DNA of 60,513 nucleotides from Chloroflexota bacterium (GCA_030447525.1 JAUJOR010000008.1:12153-72665), one strand, 5' to 3'; shown: positions 1-10,616, numbered from the stretch's first letter. Translations and numbers: made by a program. Notes: generated from the letters alone by a model not told the origin.

Positions 1-1657
<1,657 letters not shown>

Positions 1658-1751
1658 GGCGTTGCCCCGCAGCGGGCAGGGCGGGGACACGGGAGAGGCC
1701 GAGGCCCTGGCGGGGACGCCCTGCGGGCGGCCGGGCGTCCTGGAGGACGAA

Positions 1752-3617
1752 GTGGCCCCCGGGGAAGTGGCCCCCGGGGGACGGCGGGAGGCTGTCAGCG
1801 TCGCCGAGGTCGTCCGCGTCCTCTTGAGCGGTGGTCGGGTGCGGGCCGGGGCCGGCGGCCTCTCCCGCCGCGTGACCTGGGCCACTACCCTCCGCTCGCG
1901 CCCACCGGCCTTTGAGCCCCACGGTGGCGGGGAGCTCGTCCTGGCTACCGGGGCGGTGCTGGATGGCCTGCGTCAGGTGGAGGCCTCGCTGACCCTCCCA
2001 CGGGTGCTAGACGGCCTGGCCCAGGCCGGGGCGGCCGCCCTGGCCATGGCATCCCCCGTTACACCCCTCACACCCGTTACAGCCGTTACAGCCGAGGCCA
2101 TCGCTACCGCCAATGCCCTGGGGCTGCCCCTGATTGAGCTCCCCCCCAGCGGCTCGCTGGTGGACGTCGAGCGGGCGATCATCAGGCTGGTGCTTGACCG
2201 GCACAACGAGCTGCAGACGCAGGCCAGCAACCTCTACCGGCGGCTGGCCCAGCTCTCGATTGAGAACCGCGGCCTGGACGCCATCATCCGAGAGGCGGCC
2301 GCCGCCACCGGGCGCGTCGCGGCGTTCGAGGACGCCCGCTTCCACGTGCGCTCGGCCGCCCCGCCCCCCGGGGCGCCGCTCCCCGAGCTGGACGGCGCCG
2401 GCTTGTCCTCGGCGGATGAGCGCGGGCGGCTCGGCGAGGCCCTGCGCGGCCAGCCGGTCAGCACGATGACCCCCGTAGCCACGCTCTTGCCGGCCGCGCG
2501 CTGGGGGATGGTGCGCTACGCCGCCCCCGTGGTCACACGCGAGCGGGTGCGGGGCTTCGTCTCCCTGTGCGGTCCGGCCGGCAGGCCAGTGGTGGCCCCG
2601 TCCACCCCCATCCGTCCAGGGGGGCCCATGGCCCTGGAAGGCCTTACCGAGTTCGACCAGCTGGCCACCAGCCGTGCGGCTGCCATCCTGGCCATAGAGC
2701 TGGCCAAGGAAGACGCAGTGCAAGCCGCCGAGCAGCGCATCCAGGGCGACCTGGTCGATGAGCTGCTCCAGCCTTTCGCCGACCCAGAGAACGTCGGCCG
2801 GCGGGCCGCGCAAGCAGGCCTGGCGGTGGACGGCACCTTTGCCGTCTTCGCCCTGGCCCTGGAGGACAGCCCGGGCGGGCACGCCGGGGTGAATCTCGTG
2901 ACCACGACGACGTCGGCCGCCGCCGCCGAGGCGGCCCTGGCGGCCCTGGCGGAAGGGGTCAGCCGACACTTCCGCCGGGCCGGACGTCCGGTGCTCGTCC
3001 GCGTCGAGCCCGCGGAGCTGGTGGTGATCTGCCAGCTGGCGCCGGGGGCCACCCCCGGCGCCGTGACGCCTACCGCCCCATCGACGGGTGAATCCGTCAT
3101 CGAAGCGGAAGGGCTAGAGCGGGGCCTGCGCCTGCTGGGCGATGAGCTGGTCGCCGCCCTGCACTCCTTGGGCTTCACCACTGTCCTGGCCGGGGCCTCC
3201 CGTCCGCACCGGCCGCTCTCGTCCCTGCCACAAGCTGCTCGCGAGGCGCGCGAGGCCCTGCGCATCGGACACCGCGTCTACGGTACCGGCCGCCTGGTAG
3301 CCTACGGCGACCTGGGACTCTACCGCGTCCTGCACACCCTACGGGACTCCCTCGAGCTGCGTACCTTCTACGAGCAGACACTCGGTCCACTGGAAGAATA
3401 CGATCGCCGGACGGGGCAGAACTGGATCGAGACGCTGGAAGCCTTTTTCGCCTGTCACGGGAACCTCAGCCAGACGGCCCTGCGCCTCCAGCTGCACCGC
3501 AACGCCCTCCTGTACCGCATCGGGCGCATCCAGGAGATCGGCGGCGTCGATCTGGAGGATCCCGAGAGCCGCCTGTCCTTGCAGGTGGCCCTCAAGGCCC
3601 GCCGGCTCTTAACCTGA
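1752..3617 (+). CDS. PucR/CdaR-type transcriptional regulator
   Basis: About 621 residues. The N-terminal part (SVAEVVRVLLSGGRVRAG onward) resembles the PucR-like sensor domain. A middle region lies around residues 150-480. The C-terminus (about 560-615) is a PucR-type helix-turn-helix with GNLSQTALRLQLHRNALLYR, the canonical last-helix pattern of that family. These proteins are cytoplasmic DNA-binding regulators, often of nitrogen or purine metabolism; the ligand is not readable here. Start: GTG 1752 is preceded by GGAGG at 1742-1746 with 5-nt spacing, better than any upstream in-frame codon, which would overlap tgt; GTG 1767 is an alternative. glnA lies 107 bp downstream, so a nitrogen-related role is an attractive inference only. 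Confidence 0.85.
   Translation: MAPGEVAPGGRREAVSVAEVVRVLLSGGRVRAGAGGLSRRVTWATTLRSRPPAFEPHGGGELVLATGAVLDGLRQVEASLTLPRVLDGLAQAGAAALAMASPVTPLTPVTAVTAEAIATANALGLPLIELPPSGSLVDVERAIIRLVLDRHNELQTQASNLYRRLAQLSIENRGLDAIIREAAAATGRVAAFEDARFHVRSAAPPPGAPLPELDGAGLSSADERGRLGEALRGQPVSTMTPVATLLPAARWGMVRYAAPVVTRERVRGFVSLCGPAGRPVVAPSTPIRPGGPMALEGLTEFDQLATSRAAAILAIELAKEDAVQAAEQRIQGDLVDELLQPFADPENVGRRAAQAGLAVDGTFAVFALALEDSPGGHAGVNLVTTTTSAAAAEAALAALAEGVSRHFRRAGRPVLVRVEPAELVVICQLAPGATPGAVTPTAPSTGESVIEAEGLERGLRLLGDELVAALHSLGFTTVLAGASRPHRPLSSLPQAAREAREALRIGHRVYGTGRLVAYGDLGLYRVLHTLRDSLELRTFYEQTLGPLEEYDRRTGQNWIETLEAFFACHGNLSQTALRLQLHRNALLYRIGRIQEIGGVDLEDPESRLSLQVALKARRLLT
2056..2094 (+). repeat. Short imperfect CCCGTTACA-type repeat inside the PucR gene
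   Basis: Four near copies of a 9-base motif around CCGTTACA encode a Val-Thr-Pro/Ala repeating linker (VTPLTPVTAVTA). It sits between the PucR sensor-like domain and the middle region, so it is probably a slippage-expanded flexible linker. Confidence 0.6.
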
Positions 3618-3724
3618 CAGGCGGAATTCGGTGGCCGAGCGGCGCCCCCCGGCGGTACGTTGTAGACGCACAGCGTGGTACAGGCAAGACAAGCAGGCCA
3701 TAGGCAAGGCGAGGAGGACGATGG

Positions 3725-5083
3725 ATGGTGGACACCGAGCAGCGTGAGGTCTTGAAGCAGCGGGTGCTAGAGCAAGCGGAGCGTGACCGCGTGCGATTCG
3801 TGAACTTGCAGTTCACCGATGTCGTCGGGCTGGTCAAGAGCGTGACCATCCCGGTCCACCAGTTTGGGGACAGCATCGATCACGGCAAGTGGTTCGACGG
3901 GAGCTCGATCGAGGGCTTCGCCCGCATCGCCGAGAGCGACATGTACCTCGACCCCGACCTGACCTCTTTCTCCGTCATTCCCTGGGAGCGGGGCGCCGAC
4001 ACCACGGCCAAGGTGATCTGTGATGTCTACACCCCGGAAGGCGAGCCGTTCCCGGGCGACCCGCGCCACGTCCTCCGCCGCGCCATGCGGGAGGTGGAAG
4101 CCCTGGGTTACCGCTTCAACACCGGGCCGGAGCTGGAGTTCTTCCTGCTGCAGCTCGGCCCGGACGGCTCAGTCAGCCTTAACCCCCACGACGAGGGGGG
4201 GTACTTCGACCTTTCTACCGACCTGGCCTCCCAGGTGCGTAAAGAGATGGTCAACGCCCTGGAGGCCCTGGGCATCACGGTGGAGACGAGTCACCACGAG
4301 GTAGCCACCGGCCAGCACGAGATCGACTTTCAGTACGACGACGCCTTGAAGACGGCCGACAACGCCGTCACTTTCCGCTACGCCCTCAAGGCGGTGGCTC
4401 GTAAGTTCGGCCTGCACGCCACCTTCATGCCCAAGCCCATCTTCGGCATCAACGGCTCCGGCATGCATACCCACATGTCCCTGGCCGACCTGAGCACGGG
4501 GCGCAACCTGTTCGCTGACGCCAGCGACGAGTACGGTCTTTCCGACATGGCCAAGCGCTTCGCCGCCGGGGTGCTGACCCACGCCCGGGGGATGAGCGCC
4601 ATCCTGGCCCCCTTGGTGAACTCGTACAAGCGCCTCGTACCAGGCTACGAGGCCCCGGTCTACGTGTCCTGGGCGCGCGTCAACCGCTCGGCGCTCATCC
4701 GCGTCCCCAAGATCTCGGCCGGCAAGCCCCAGAGCGCGCGCATCGAGCTACGCTGCCCTGACCCGAGCTGTAACCCCTACCTGGCCTTCGCCGTCATGCT
4801 GCGCGCCGGCATGGAAGGCATCCAGCGTAACCTTCCCGTCCCGGCGCCGGTGGAAGAGAACCTGTACGAGTTCGACGCCACGATGCTCGCCCGGCACAAT
4901 GTCCAGACCCTCCCCGGCTCCCTACGGGAGGCCCTGGACGAGCTGGAGCGTGACGAGCTGGTGCGCGACACCCTGGGGCCCCACGTCTACGAGCGCTTCA
5001 TGGAGGCCAAGCGCCAGGAGTGGGACGACTACCGCCTGCGGGTCAGCCCCTGGGAGATCGAGCGCTACCTGGAGATCTTCTAA
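3725..5083 (+). CDS. glnA: Type I glutamine synthetase
   Basis: Condenses ammonia and glutamate to glutamine using ATP; forms a cytoplasmic dodecamer and is the entry point of nitrogen assimilation. At 452 residues it fits the short GSI class. It shows the N-terminal loop KWFDGSSIEGF, the metal/glutamate-site region with a HEVATGQHEIDF stretch, the ATP-site region NGSGMHTHMS and the late motif PGYEAPVYVSWARVNRSAL. I find no adenylylation-type tyrosine motif (NLYDLPPEE-like), so control is more likely by feedback or protein interaction than by GlnE. Start: ATG 3725 with GAGGAGG at 3711-3717; an ATG at 3721 is out of frame. The upstream gap of 107 bp has no obvious riboswitch. Confidence 0.96.
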   Translation: MVDTEQREVLKQRVLEQAERDRVRFVNLQFTDVVGLVKSVTIPVHQFGDSIDHGKWFDGSSIEGFARIAESDMYLDPDLTSFSVIPWERGADTTAKVICDVYTPEGEPFPGDPRHVLRRAMREVEALGYRFNTGPELEFFLLQLGPDGSVSLNPHDEGGYFDLSTDLASQVRKEMVNALEALGITVETSHHEVATGQHEIDFQYDDALKTADNAVTFRYALKAVARKFGLHATFMPKPIFGINGSGMHTHMSLADLSTGRNLFADASDEYGLSDMAKRFAAGVLTHARGMSAILAPLVNSYKRLVPGYEAPVYVSWARVNRSALIRVPKISAGKPQSARIELRCPDPSCNPYLAFAVMLRAGMEGIQRNLPVPAPVEENLYEFDATMLARHNVQTLPGSLREALDELERDELVRDTLGPHVYERFMEAKRQEWDDYRLRVSPWEIERYLEIF

Positions 5084-5121
5084 GGGGCACCGGGGGCGGG
5101 GCGCCACCGCGGCCCGGGGTC

Positions 5122-5150
5122 TAGACAACTCCCCCCGGCCATGCTACACT
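5122..5150 (+). promoter_or_regulatory. Sigma-70-type promoter for the rpsF-ssb-rpsR operon
   Basis: TAGACA at 5122-5127 (5/6 to the -35 consensus) and TACACT at 5145-5150 (-10-like) are separated by exactly 17 bp. They lie about 210 bp upstream of rpsF in a gene-free gap, predicting a start near 5157 and a long leader. Confidence 0.55.
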
Positions 5151-5299
5151 CTACCGTGTGAACGACACGTGCGGATCTCCTTGGCGCCCGGCAGGCGGTG
5201 GCGGTGATCAGCATGCCGCTTGATATACTGATGTCCGTCCGCATCGCGGACGAAATGGTATCTGCCCGCCCGCGGCACGGCGGGGCGGGCCACTTCCTG

Positions 5300-5334
5300 C
5301 CCCGGCCAGTCCGTCGCACAGGCGCCGGCCGGGG
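5300..5334 (+). promoter_or_regulatory. Leader hairpin upstream of rpsF
   Basis: CCCCGGCC (5300-5307) pairs with GGCCGGGG (5327-5334) around a 19-nt loop, ending just before the Shine-Dalgarno at 5343-5354. S6:S18 autoregulatory leader motifs are known at this place in many bacteria, but I cannot confirm the diagnostic bulge by eye. Confidence 0.3.
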
Positions 5335-5361
5335 CGAACCCGAAGGAAGGGGGGCAAGACG

Positions 5362-5655
5362 TTGGCGCAGCGCGCCTACGAGGCTATGGTCATCCTCAAC
5401 CCGAACGTGGGTGAGGATGACCTCAAGGCGTCCACGCAGCGAGTCGCGGACATGATCACCGCTCGCGGCGGCCAGGTAGACAAGGTCGACCCCTGGGGGC
5501 GCCGGCGGATGTTCTACCCCATCAAGCACGTTCAAGACGGCCACTATGTGGTCTACACCTTTCACGCCGAGCCCCGGGCGGTCAGCGAGCTGGAGGCCAG
5601 CTGGCGGATCAGCGATGACGTGTTACGTCACCTGGTGACGCGGAAGGAGGATTGA
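5362..5655 (+). CDS. rpsF: 30S ribosomal protein S6
   Basis: Small-subunit protein that pairs with S18 on the 16S rRNA central domain. The 97-residue protein starts with the typical RAYEAMVILNPN strand and contains GRRRMFYPIKHVQDGHYV, the S6 signature region; length is normal. Start is TTG 5362, supported by AAGGAAGGGGGG at 5343-5354 with about 7-nt spacing. It is first in the conserved rpsF-ssb-rpsR operon, with ssb 84 bp after its stop. Confidence 0.95.
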   Translation: MAQRAYEAMVILNPNVGEDDLKASTQRVADMITARGGQVDKVDPWGRRRMFYPIKHVQDGHYVVYTFHAEPRAVSELEASWRISDDVLRHLVTRKED

Positions 5656-5739
5656 GCCACAGCAGGGTAGCGCAACTTTCCAGGGTGTCATCCGCCATCT
5701 ACATGAGAGATGTGTTGTCAGGGTTAAGAGAGGTTGGCC

Positions 5740-6168
5740 ATGGCGGGTTCGTTGAACAAGGTGTTGTTGATTGGGAACGTGGGGCGTGATCCGGAGATGC
5801 GTTATCTCCAGAGCGGCGAGCCGGTGACGACCTTTTCCGTGGCCACGAATCGCCGCTGGTCGGGATCGGACGGCCAGCCCCGAGAAGAGACCGAGTGGCA
5901 CAACGTGGTGGCGTGGCGCAAGCTGGCCGAGCAGTGCAACGAGTACCTGATCAAGGGTCGCAAGGTGTACATCGAGGGGCGCCTCCAGACGCGCTCCTGG
6001 GATGACCAGGCCAGCGGCCAGAAGCGGTTCCGCACCGAGATCGTCGCCGATCGCATGATCATGCTGGACTCGCGTGATCCCCGGTCGCGTGATGGCGGGC
6101 CGGGAGGTGGGGACGAGCCCGGCGGGCCGGAAGACAATGCCATCGACCTGGACGATACGCCTTTTTAG
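5740..6168 (+). CDS. ssb: Single-stranded DNA-binding protein
   Basis: Binds single-stranded DNA as an OB-fold tetramer in replication, repair and recombination. The 142 residues begin LNKVLLIGNVGRDPEMRY, carry the OB-fold segments TEWHNVVAWRKLAEQ and KVYIEGRLQTRSW, then a short Gly/Asp-rich linker and the acidic tip DLDDTPF that docks partner proteins. ATG 5740 is chosen over TTG 5734 because TAAGAGAGG at 5725-5733 gives ideal spacing to it. It lies between S6 and S18 as in most bacteria. Confidence 0.96.
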   Translation: MAGSLNKVLLIGNVGRDPEMRYLQSGEPVTTFSVATNRRWSGSDGQPREETEWHNVVAWRKLAEQCNEYLIKGRKVYIEGRLQTRSWDDQASGQKRFRTEIVADRMIMLDSRDPRSRDGGPGGGDEPGGPEDNAIDLDDTPF

Positions 6169-6285
6169 GCCCAGCGGGCCGCCGGGAGTAGGTAGGGAGA
6201 ACGATAGTGGGGCCAGCGCCCTCTATGCGGGCTACGTACCGCCGGCGGCCTTACGAAGCAGAACGTAGCAGAGGAGTGGTAAACG

Positions 6286-6984
6286 TTGGCTGAGACGACG
6301 CCGGCGGCAGATGAGACAGTCCCGACGGCAGCGGCGGAAGGGCCGCCCGGCGGGGCAAACGGGACCCCCGGCCGGGGGGGCACACCCGCCGGCGCCCCGG
6401 GCGCGAATGGTCCAACCCCGCCGGCATCCCCCCCGGCTGGTTCGGCACCGGCCGGGTTCCGTACGGAGTCGGGGGGCTTTCGCTCGGAGTCCAGCAGCGG
6501 CTTTCGCTCCGATCGAGGCCCCCGGCGCGAGGGGGGCTCACGCGGGGGCGGGCGGGACTTCCGCACCCGCCGTAAGGTGTGCATCTTCTGCGTGGAGAAG
6601 GTGAAGGAGATCGACTACAAGGACACCTCCCGTCTGCGTCGGTTTATCTCCGAGCGCGGCAAGATCGACCCGCGGCGCAAGACCGGTACCTGCGCCAAGC
6701 ACCAGCGCCGGCTCTCCGTGGCCCTGAAGCGGGCCCGCTTTATGGCCCTGCTCCCGTATACCGGCGAGCATATCCGCAGCATCGAGCGGTCGGGGGCCGC
6801 CGAGCGGGTGGCGCCGCCGGACCGCTTCACCCCCGGCGACCGCGCCCCCATGGCCGAGCGCCCGGCCGCCCCGGCAGGGGCGCCGCCCGCCGCCCCCAGC
6901 CCTCCCGCTCCCGACGCCACGGCGGCCGTGGAGCCAGCGCCTCCGGCCGCCGCCGAGCCTGTACCCCAGGCAGCCCCGGCCTAG
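6286..6984 (+). CDS. rpsR: 30S ribosomal protein S18 with long disordered extensions
   Basis: Partner of S6 on the 30S platform. Only residues about 91-170 of 232 are S18 proper ([55 protein letters not shown]). C99, C102, C136 and H139 form a plausible zinc-binding set. A 90-residue Ala/Pro/Gly-rich, then Arg/Ser-rich N-terminal arm and a 60-residue Ala/Pro-rich C-terminal arm flank it, whereas normal S18 has about 75-90 residues. Start is TTG 6286 with GAGGAG at 6271-6276; a later start would remove part of the N-terminal arm but no good in-frame site is obvious. Base composition of the arms matches the genome. Confidence 0.93.
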   Translation: MAETTPAADETVPTAAAEGPPGGANGTPGRGGTPAGAPGANGPTPPASPPAGSAPAGFRTESGGFRSESSSGFRSDRGPRREGGSRGGGRDFRTRRKVCIFCVEKVKEIDYKDTSRLRRFISERGKIDPRRKTGTCAKHQRRLSVALKRARFMALLPYTGEHIRSIERSGAAERVAPPDRFTPGDRAPMAERPAAPAGAPPAAPSPPAPDATAAVEPAPPAAAEPVPQAAPA

Positions 6985-7007
6985 GGTTGTGTCCCTTTCA
7001 ATTGAGG

Positions 7008-7054
7008 GGTGACGGCGCAGAGGGTCCAGCCCCTCAGCTGAAGGTGACGGCGCA
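7008..7054 (+). repeat. 12-bp direct repeat GGTGACGGCGCA downstream of rpsR
   Basis: Identical copies at 7008-7019 and 7043-7054, 35 bp apart start to start, in the gap between rpsR and the foldase gene (6985-7279). That gap otherwise holds no recognisable gene or terminator. Confidence 0.6.
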
Positions 7055-7279
7055 AAAGCGCGCCCGGAAGGGATTCCCGCAGCCTTCCGGCCATGGTTCG
7101 CAGCGCCGCGCTGCGGCCTTGTCACAGGGCAAGACCAGGCCGTCACCGCGATGGGTGGCATCACGCCGTCACCCGGTGGTAGGCGGGTAGGGCGGCGGGA
7201 TGGCGGTTGCCCCAGGCGCCGATCAGCTTTTCCAGGACCTACGGCCGTAGCCCGGCGCGCCAACGTATGCTTTACTGAG

Positions 7280-8698
7280 ATGACCCCACCGACCACTCGA
7301 CCGAAGCCGGCCCGGCCGGCCCCCGACGCTGTGACTGCCCGCGGCCCTGACGGCCAACCGGTGACTTTTTCCGGGTCGGCCGGCGCCACGCGCAGCCCGG
7401 TCGCTCCTGCTCCCCGCGCCCCCCATGGCCGGCAGCCGGCGGCGCCCTCTAGTCCGATCCGCCGCGCCCCTGCACCGGGCGCCGCGTCCGGCGCGTCGCG
7501 CCCCGCGTCACCTGGCTGGCGCGAAGCCTTTCACGGCGCCGGGCGCGAGCAGACGCGCGAGCGCCTTGCCGTACTCGTCCTTTCCGGGGTGCTGGCCCTG
7601 GCCGTGCTGGTCTTTGGCGGCGCCCTCCTGTGGGACAAGATCATCTTCCCGCAACGTCCGGTGGCCCGGCTCGACGGGCGCGCTATCTCCCTACGCACCT
7701 ACACCGACGCCCTCGCTTACCGCCAGAACGTCCTGCTGGCCCAGTACGAGCAGGCCCAGCAACTCGTGCAGCAGCCCGTTCCGGCCGGCGCGGGCGGTGG
7801 GGGCGACTTCCTGCGCCAGTTTGCTCAGCAACGCCTGAGCGTGATTCAGAATCAGCTGGCCAGCCTGAACACCCAGCTGGTCGACGACCTGGTGGACGAG
7901 CAGTTGATCCGCGCCGAGGCCGCTAGGCGGAACATCGTCGCCACCCCGGAGGAGATCGACCGCGAGCTGAAGCAGCTGGTCGGCTATCAGGATCCCAATG
8001 CCACGCCGGCGGCAGGGGCGCCGGACGCCGGAGATGGGGCCGCCCCTGGTGCGCCACCCGCCACGGCCTCCCCCGCGGCCACGGCCCCTTCTGCCCCTCG
8101 TCGGGGGCGTGACTTCGCGACCCTCTTTCGAGAGTTCCGCCGGGCGATGGCCGGTACAGACGAGATCGTCCGCTCGGATGTGGAGATGCAGATCTTGCGC
8201 CGTAAGCTGAACGAGCAGCTGGCGGCCGCCGTCCCGGCCCAGGCCGAACAGGTGCACGCTCGGCACATCCTCGTCGCCGACGCAGGGGCCGCCGGCGCGG
8301 TGCTCGAGCGCTTGAAGAACGGCGAAAGCTTCGAAGCCCTGGCGGCCGAGCTCTCCACCGACCCGGGATCCAAGGACAAGGGGGGCGATCTTGGTTGGTT
8401 CCCCCGTGGCTTCATGGTCAGCGCCTTCGAGGAGGCCGCCTTCAAGCTGCAGCCCGGGGAGACCAGCGAGCCGGTGCAGACGTCCTTCGGCAGCCACATC
8501 ATCAGGGTGGACGAGCGAAGCGCGAGCCGTGACCTGGATCCGGAGCAGTTGCAGGCCCTCAAGAGCGGCGCCCTTCCCCGCTGGCTGGAGGCGGAGAGGC
8601 AGAACCATAACGTAGAGATTCTGCTCAGCGCCGAGCAACAGGAGTGGGCCGAGCGCAACGGGCGCAAGCCCCAGTTCCCTTCCCGCTCCGGCCGCTAG
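7280..8698 (+). CDS. Membrane-anchored peptidyl-prolyl cis-trans isomerase (SurA/PrsA-like)
   Basis: Extracytoplasmic folding factor. From the ATG at 7280 the protein has 472 residues: a Pro/Ala-rich cytoplasmic tail (1-90), one membrane helix (LAVLVLSGVLALAVLVFGG), a SurA-N-like helical region (DGRAISLRTYTDAL; DDLVDEQLIRAEAARRNI), a Pro/Ala linker, and a parvulin domain near residues 325-420 with ARHILVADAG, STDPGSKDKGGDLGWF and SFGSHIIRVDE. The tail before the helix is unusually long for a signal anchor. The start is uncertain: no strong ribosome site precedes 7280, and GTG 7331 is possible. Confidence 0.88.
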   Translation: MTPPTTRPKPARPAPDAVTARGPDGQPVTFSGSAGATRSPVAPAPRAPHGRQPAAPSSPIRRAPAPGAASGASRPASPGWREAFHGAGREQTRERLAVLVLSGVLALAVLVFGGALLWDKIIFPQRPVARLDGRAISLRTYTDALAYRQNVLLAQYEQAQQLVQQPVPAGAGGGGDFLRQFAQQRLSVIQNQLASLNTQLVDDLVDEQLIRAEAARRNIVATPEEIDRELKQLVGYQDPNATPAAGAPDAGDGAAPGAPPATASPAATAPSAPRRGRDFATLFREFRRAMAGTDEIVRSDVEMQILRRKLNEQLAAAVPAQAEQVHARHILVADAGAAGAVLERLKNGESFEALAAELSTDPGSKDKGGDLGWFPRGFMVSAFEEAAFKLQPGETSEPVQTSFGSHIIRVDERSASRDLDPEQLQALKSGALPRWLEAERQNHNVEILLSAEQQEWAERNGRKPQFPSRSGR

Positions 8699-8812
8699 GC
8701 GGACGGGCTTTAGTACAGCCGGCTGTGAGCCGTGAGCCTCACATCCATGATCTTGCCCTGGGGCGACGGGCGTCCGGCCTGCATCCGGGCGCTTGACGCC
8801 CAGGCATTCTGC

Positions 8813-9412
8813 TCAGCTCTCGGCGGCGGGGTGATACAGGGACGGCTCCTCCTGCGCCTCGGGGATGCCAAGGGCGCTGAGGATGCGGGGGACGAGCTGC
8901 GCCACCGCCTCCTCGACCGTCACCGGCTTGAGGTAGAACAGGGGCAGTGGGGGGACGATGCGCACCCCTATGCGCGCCAGCCGCAGCATGTTCTCCAGGT
9001 GGATGGCGTTGAGTGGCGTCTCGCGGGGGACGAGCACGAGGGGCCGGTACTCCTTGAGCGTCACGTCCGCTGCTCGCTCCAGGAGGTTCCCGGCGGCCCC
9101 GCCGGCGATGCCGGAGAGCGTGCCCATGCTGCAGGGGACAACCAGCATCCCGGCGGTGGGCAGCCCGCCACTGGCGATGGCCGCCCCAATGTCGTTGACG
9201 TTGTACTGCGTCACCCGTCCGCGCCGTTGCCAGCCTTCCATGGCCCCGGCCAGGTCGACGCCGAGCTCCTCACGCCAGACGCGTGCCCCGGGCGGGGTGC
9301 AGACGAGCAAGACGGGGTAGCCGTAGTCCAGTAGACGCTCGACGCACCCGCGCGCCAGCAGCTGTCCGCTGGCCCCGGTGATCCCCACCACGGCTGGGCG
9401 CTTGGTCGTCAT
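8813..9412 (-). CDS. ubiX: Flavin prenyltransferase UbiX
   Basis: Makes the prenylated FMN cofactor used by UbiD-type decarboxylases in quinone biosynthesis. The 199 residues show VVGITGASGQLLARG at the N-terminus (FMN phosphate loop), VVPCSMGTLSGIAGGAAGNL and LVLVPRETPLNAIHLENMLR, the strongest family signatures; length is normal. It lies 46 bp downstream of ubiA on the same strand, so the two are probably co-transcribed. No UbiD is in the window. Ubiquinone versus menaquinone (including the futalosine-route equivalents) cannot be decided here; menaquinone is likelier if the host is Chloroflexota. Confidence 0.95.
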   Translation of the reverse strand: MTTKRPAVVGITGASGQLLARGCVERLLDYGYPVLLVCTPPGARVWREELGVDLAGAMEGWQRRGRVTQYNVNDIGAAIASGGLPTAGMLVVPCSMGTLSGIAGGAAGNLLERAADVTLKEYRPLVLVPRETPLNAIHLENMLRLARIGVRIVPPLPLFYLKPVTVEEAVAQLVPRILSALGIPEAQEEPSLYHPAAES

Positions 9413-9458
9413 CGGCCGCCCGCGTCTGGCCCTCTCTCCGGTCCTCTCCGGCTCTCGA

Positions 9459-10367
9459 TCACCCGCGGGCCAGGAGCCAGGATAGGGCCAGGTCGCCGGC
9501 GGTGGCCAGGAACAGGGCGACGGCGATGTAGCCGTTGACGTTGAAGAAGGCCATGTCCAGCTTGGAGAGATCGTCCGGCTGGAGCAGGGAATGCTCGTAG
9601 ATCAGCAGCCCGGCGGCGATCAGCACGCCGAGCCAGTACACCAGGCCCAGGCCAAGCGCGACGCCGAGGAGCACCAGGGCGCCGATAGTAGCCACGTGGA
9701 GCAGCTTGGCCCAGGTCAAGGCCGCCGGGATACCGAAGCGGGCTGGAAAGGAGTGCAGGCCGTTGGCACGGTCGAAGACGACGTCCTGGCAGGCGTAGAG
9801 CAGGTCGAAGCCGGCGATCCAAGTGGCGACGGCAAAGCCGAGGAGCAGGGACTCCGGGGGTACGGTAGCGGTAACGGCCGCCCAGGCGCCGATGGGGGCC
9901 AGGGCGTCGGCGATCCCTAGCACGGCGTGGGAGAGCCAGGTAAAGCGCTTGGTGTAGGAGTACCCCACCAGGATGACCACGGCACCCGGAAGGAGCTGCA
10001 GGCACAAGGGATTCAGCTGCCAGGCGGCCAGGACGAGAATCACCCCGGCACCGGCGGCGAAGGCCCCCATCTCGGCCGCCGAGAGGAGGCGCCGGGGCAA
10101 GGCCCGGCCGGCGGTGCGCGGGTTGCGGGCGTCGATCTCCCGATCGATCAACCGGTTGAGGGCCATCGCCAGCGTCCGCGCCGCTCCCATGGCCACGGTG
10201 ATCCACAGGGCCTGGGCCAGCGTGGGGGCGCCTCGCGCCGCCAGGAGCATGCCCAGGTAGGCGAATGGAAGGGCAAAGACGGTGTGCTCGAACTTGATGG
10301 CCTCGAGAAAGGTGCGCACCTTCCCGGCGGGGCCGTGCGGTCGAGCGGGCAGGGTCGTGGCGCTCAT
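9459..10367 (-). CDS. ubiA: UbiA-family prenyltransferase
   Basis: Integral membrane enzyme that attaches a polyprenyl chain to an aromatic acceptor (4-hydroxybenzoate or a related naphthoate). The 302 residues contain about 8-9 membrane helices and the two Asp-rich motifs NRLIDREIDARN (residue ~70) and YACQDVVFDRANGLHS (~195) that bind prenyl-diphosphate magnesium. FEHTVFALPFAYLGM is the usual first helix. Start ATG 10367. Its partner ubiX follows. The 250-bp gap upstream contains a tandem palindrome at 10566-10593. Confidence 0.93.
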   Translation of the reverse strand: MSATTLPARPHGPAGKVRTFLEAIKFEHTVFALPFAYLGMLLAARGAPTLAQALWITVAMGAARTLAMALNRLIDREIDARNPRTAGRALPRRLLSAAEMGAFAAGAGVILVLAAWQLNPLCLQLLPGAVVILVGYSYTKRFTWLSHAVLGIADALAPIGAWAAVTATVPPESLLLGFAVATWIAGFDLLYACQDVVFDRANGLHSFPARFGIPAALTWAKLLHVATIGALVLLGVALGLGLVYWLGVLIAAGLLIYEHSLLQPDDLSKLDMAFFNVNGYIAVALFLATAGDLALSWLLARG

Positions 10368-10565
10368 AACACTAACGCGAAGTGCACCCTGTCCAATGCA
10401 AGACGGCTGCCCCTCTTATTACGACAACGAGGGCTTTCACATCACACCGCATCACGCCGTACCAGATCGAAGTCTCGTTGCAGCGTTATTGGCCGGTGGA
10501 TCAGGTGCTTCACGTGCCATTCCTGAACTGAAGACGTGGCCACCTTGAGGATTCGATGCAACGAG

Positions 10566-10593
10566 CTGTATCTCTACAGCTGTATCTCTACAG
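10566..10593. promoter_or_regulatory. Tandem palindromic 14-mer, operator-like
   Basis: CTGTATCTCTACAG occurs twice head to tail (10566-10579, 10580-10593). Each unit is CTGTA-N4-TACAG, and the junction makes TACAGCTGTA, a perfect 10-bp palindrome of the TACA-N2-TGTA type used by BlaI/CopY-family repressors. It lies 199 bp upstream of ubiA and just after the end of the GT-C gene. Confidence 0.45.
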
Positions 10594-10616
10594 GGGAGTC
10601 TAGCAGCGTAAGCCAA

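Noticed and set aside
10566..10593. LexA (SOS) box reading of CTGTATCTCTACAG
   Set aside because: The E. coli SOS box has CTG-N10-CAG; here the spacing is N8, so it does not fit that form.
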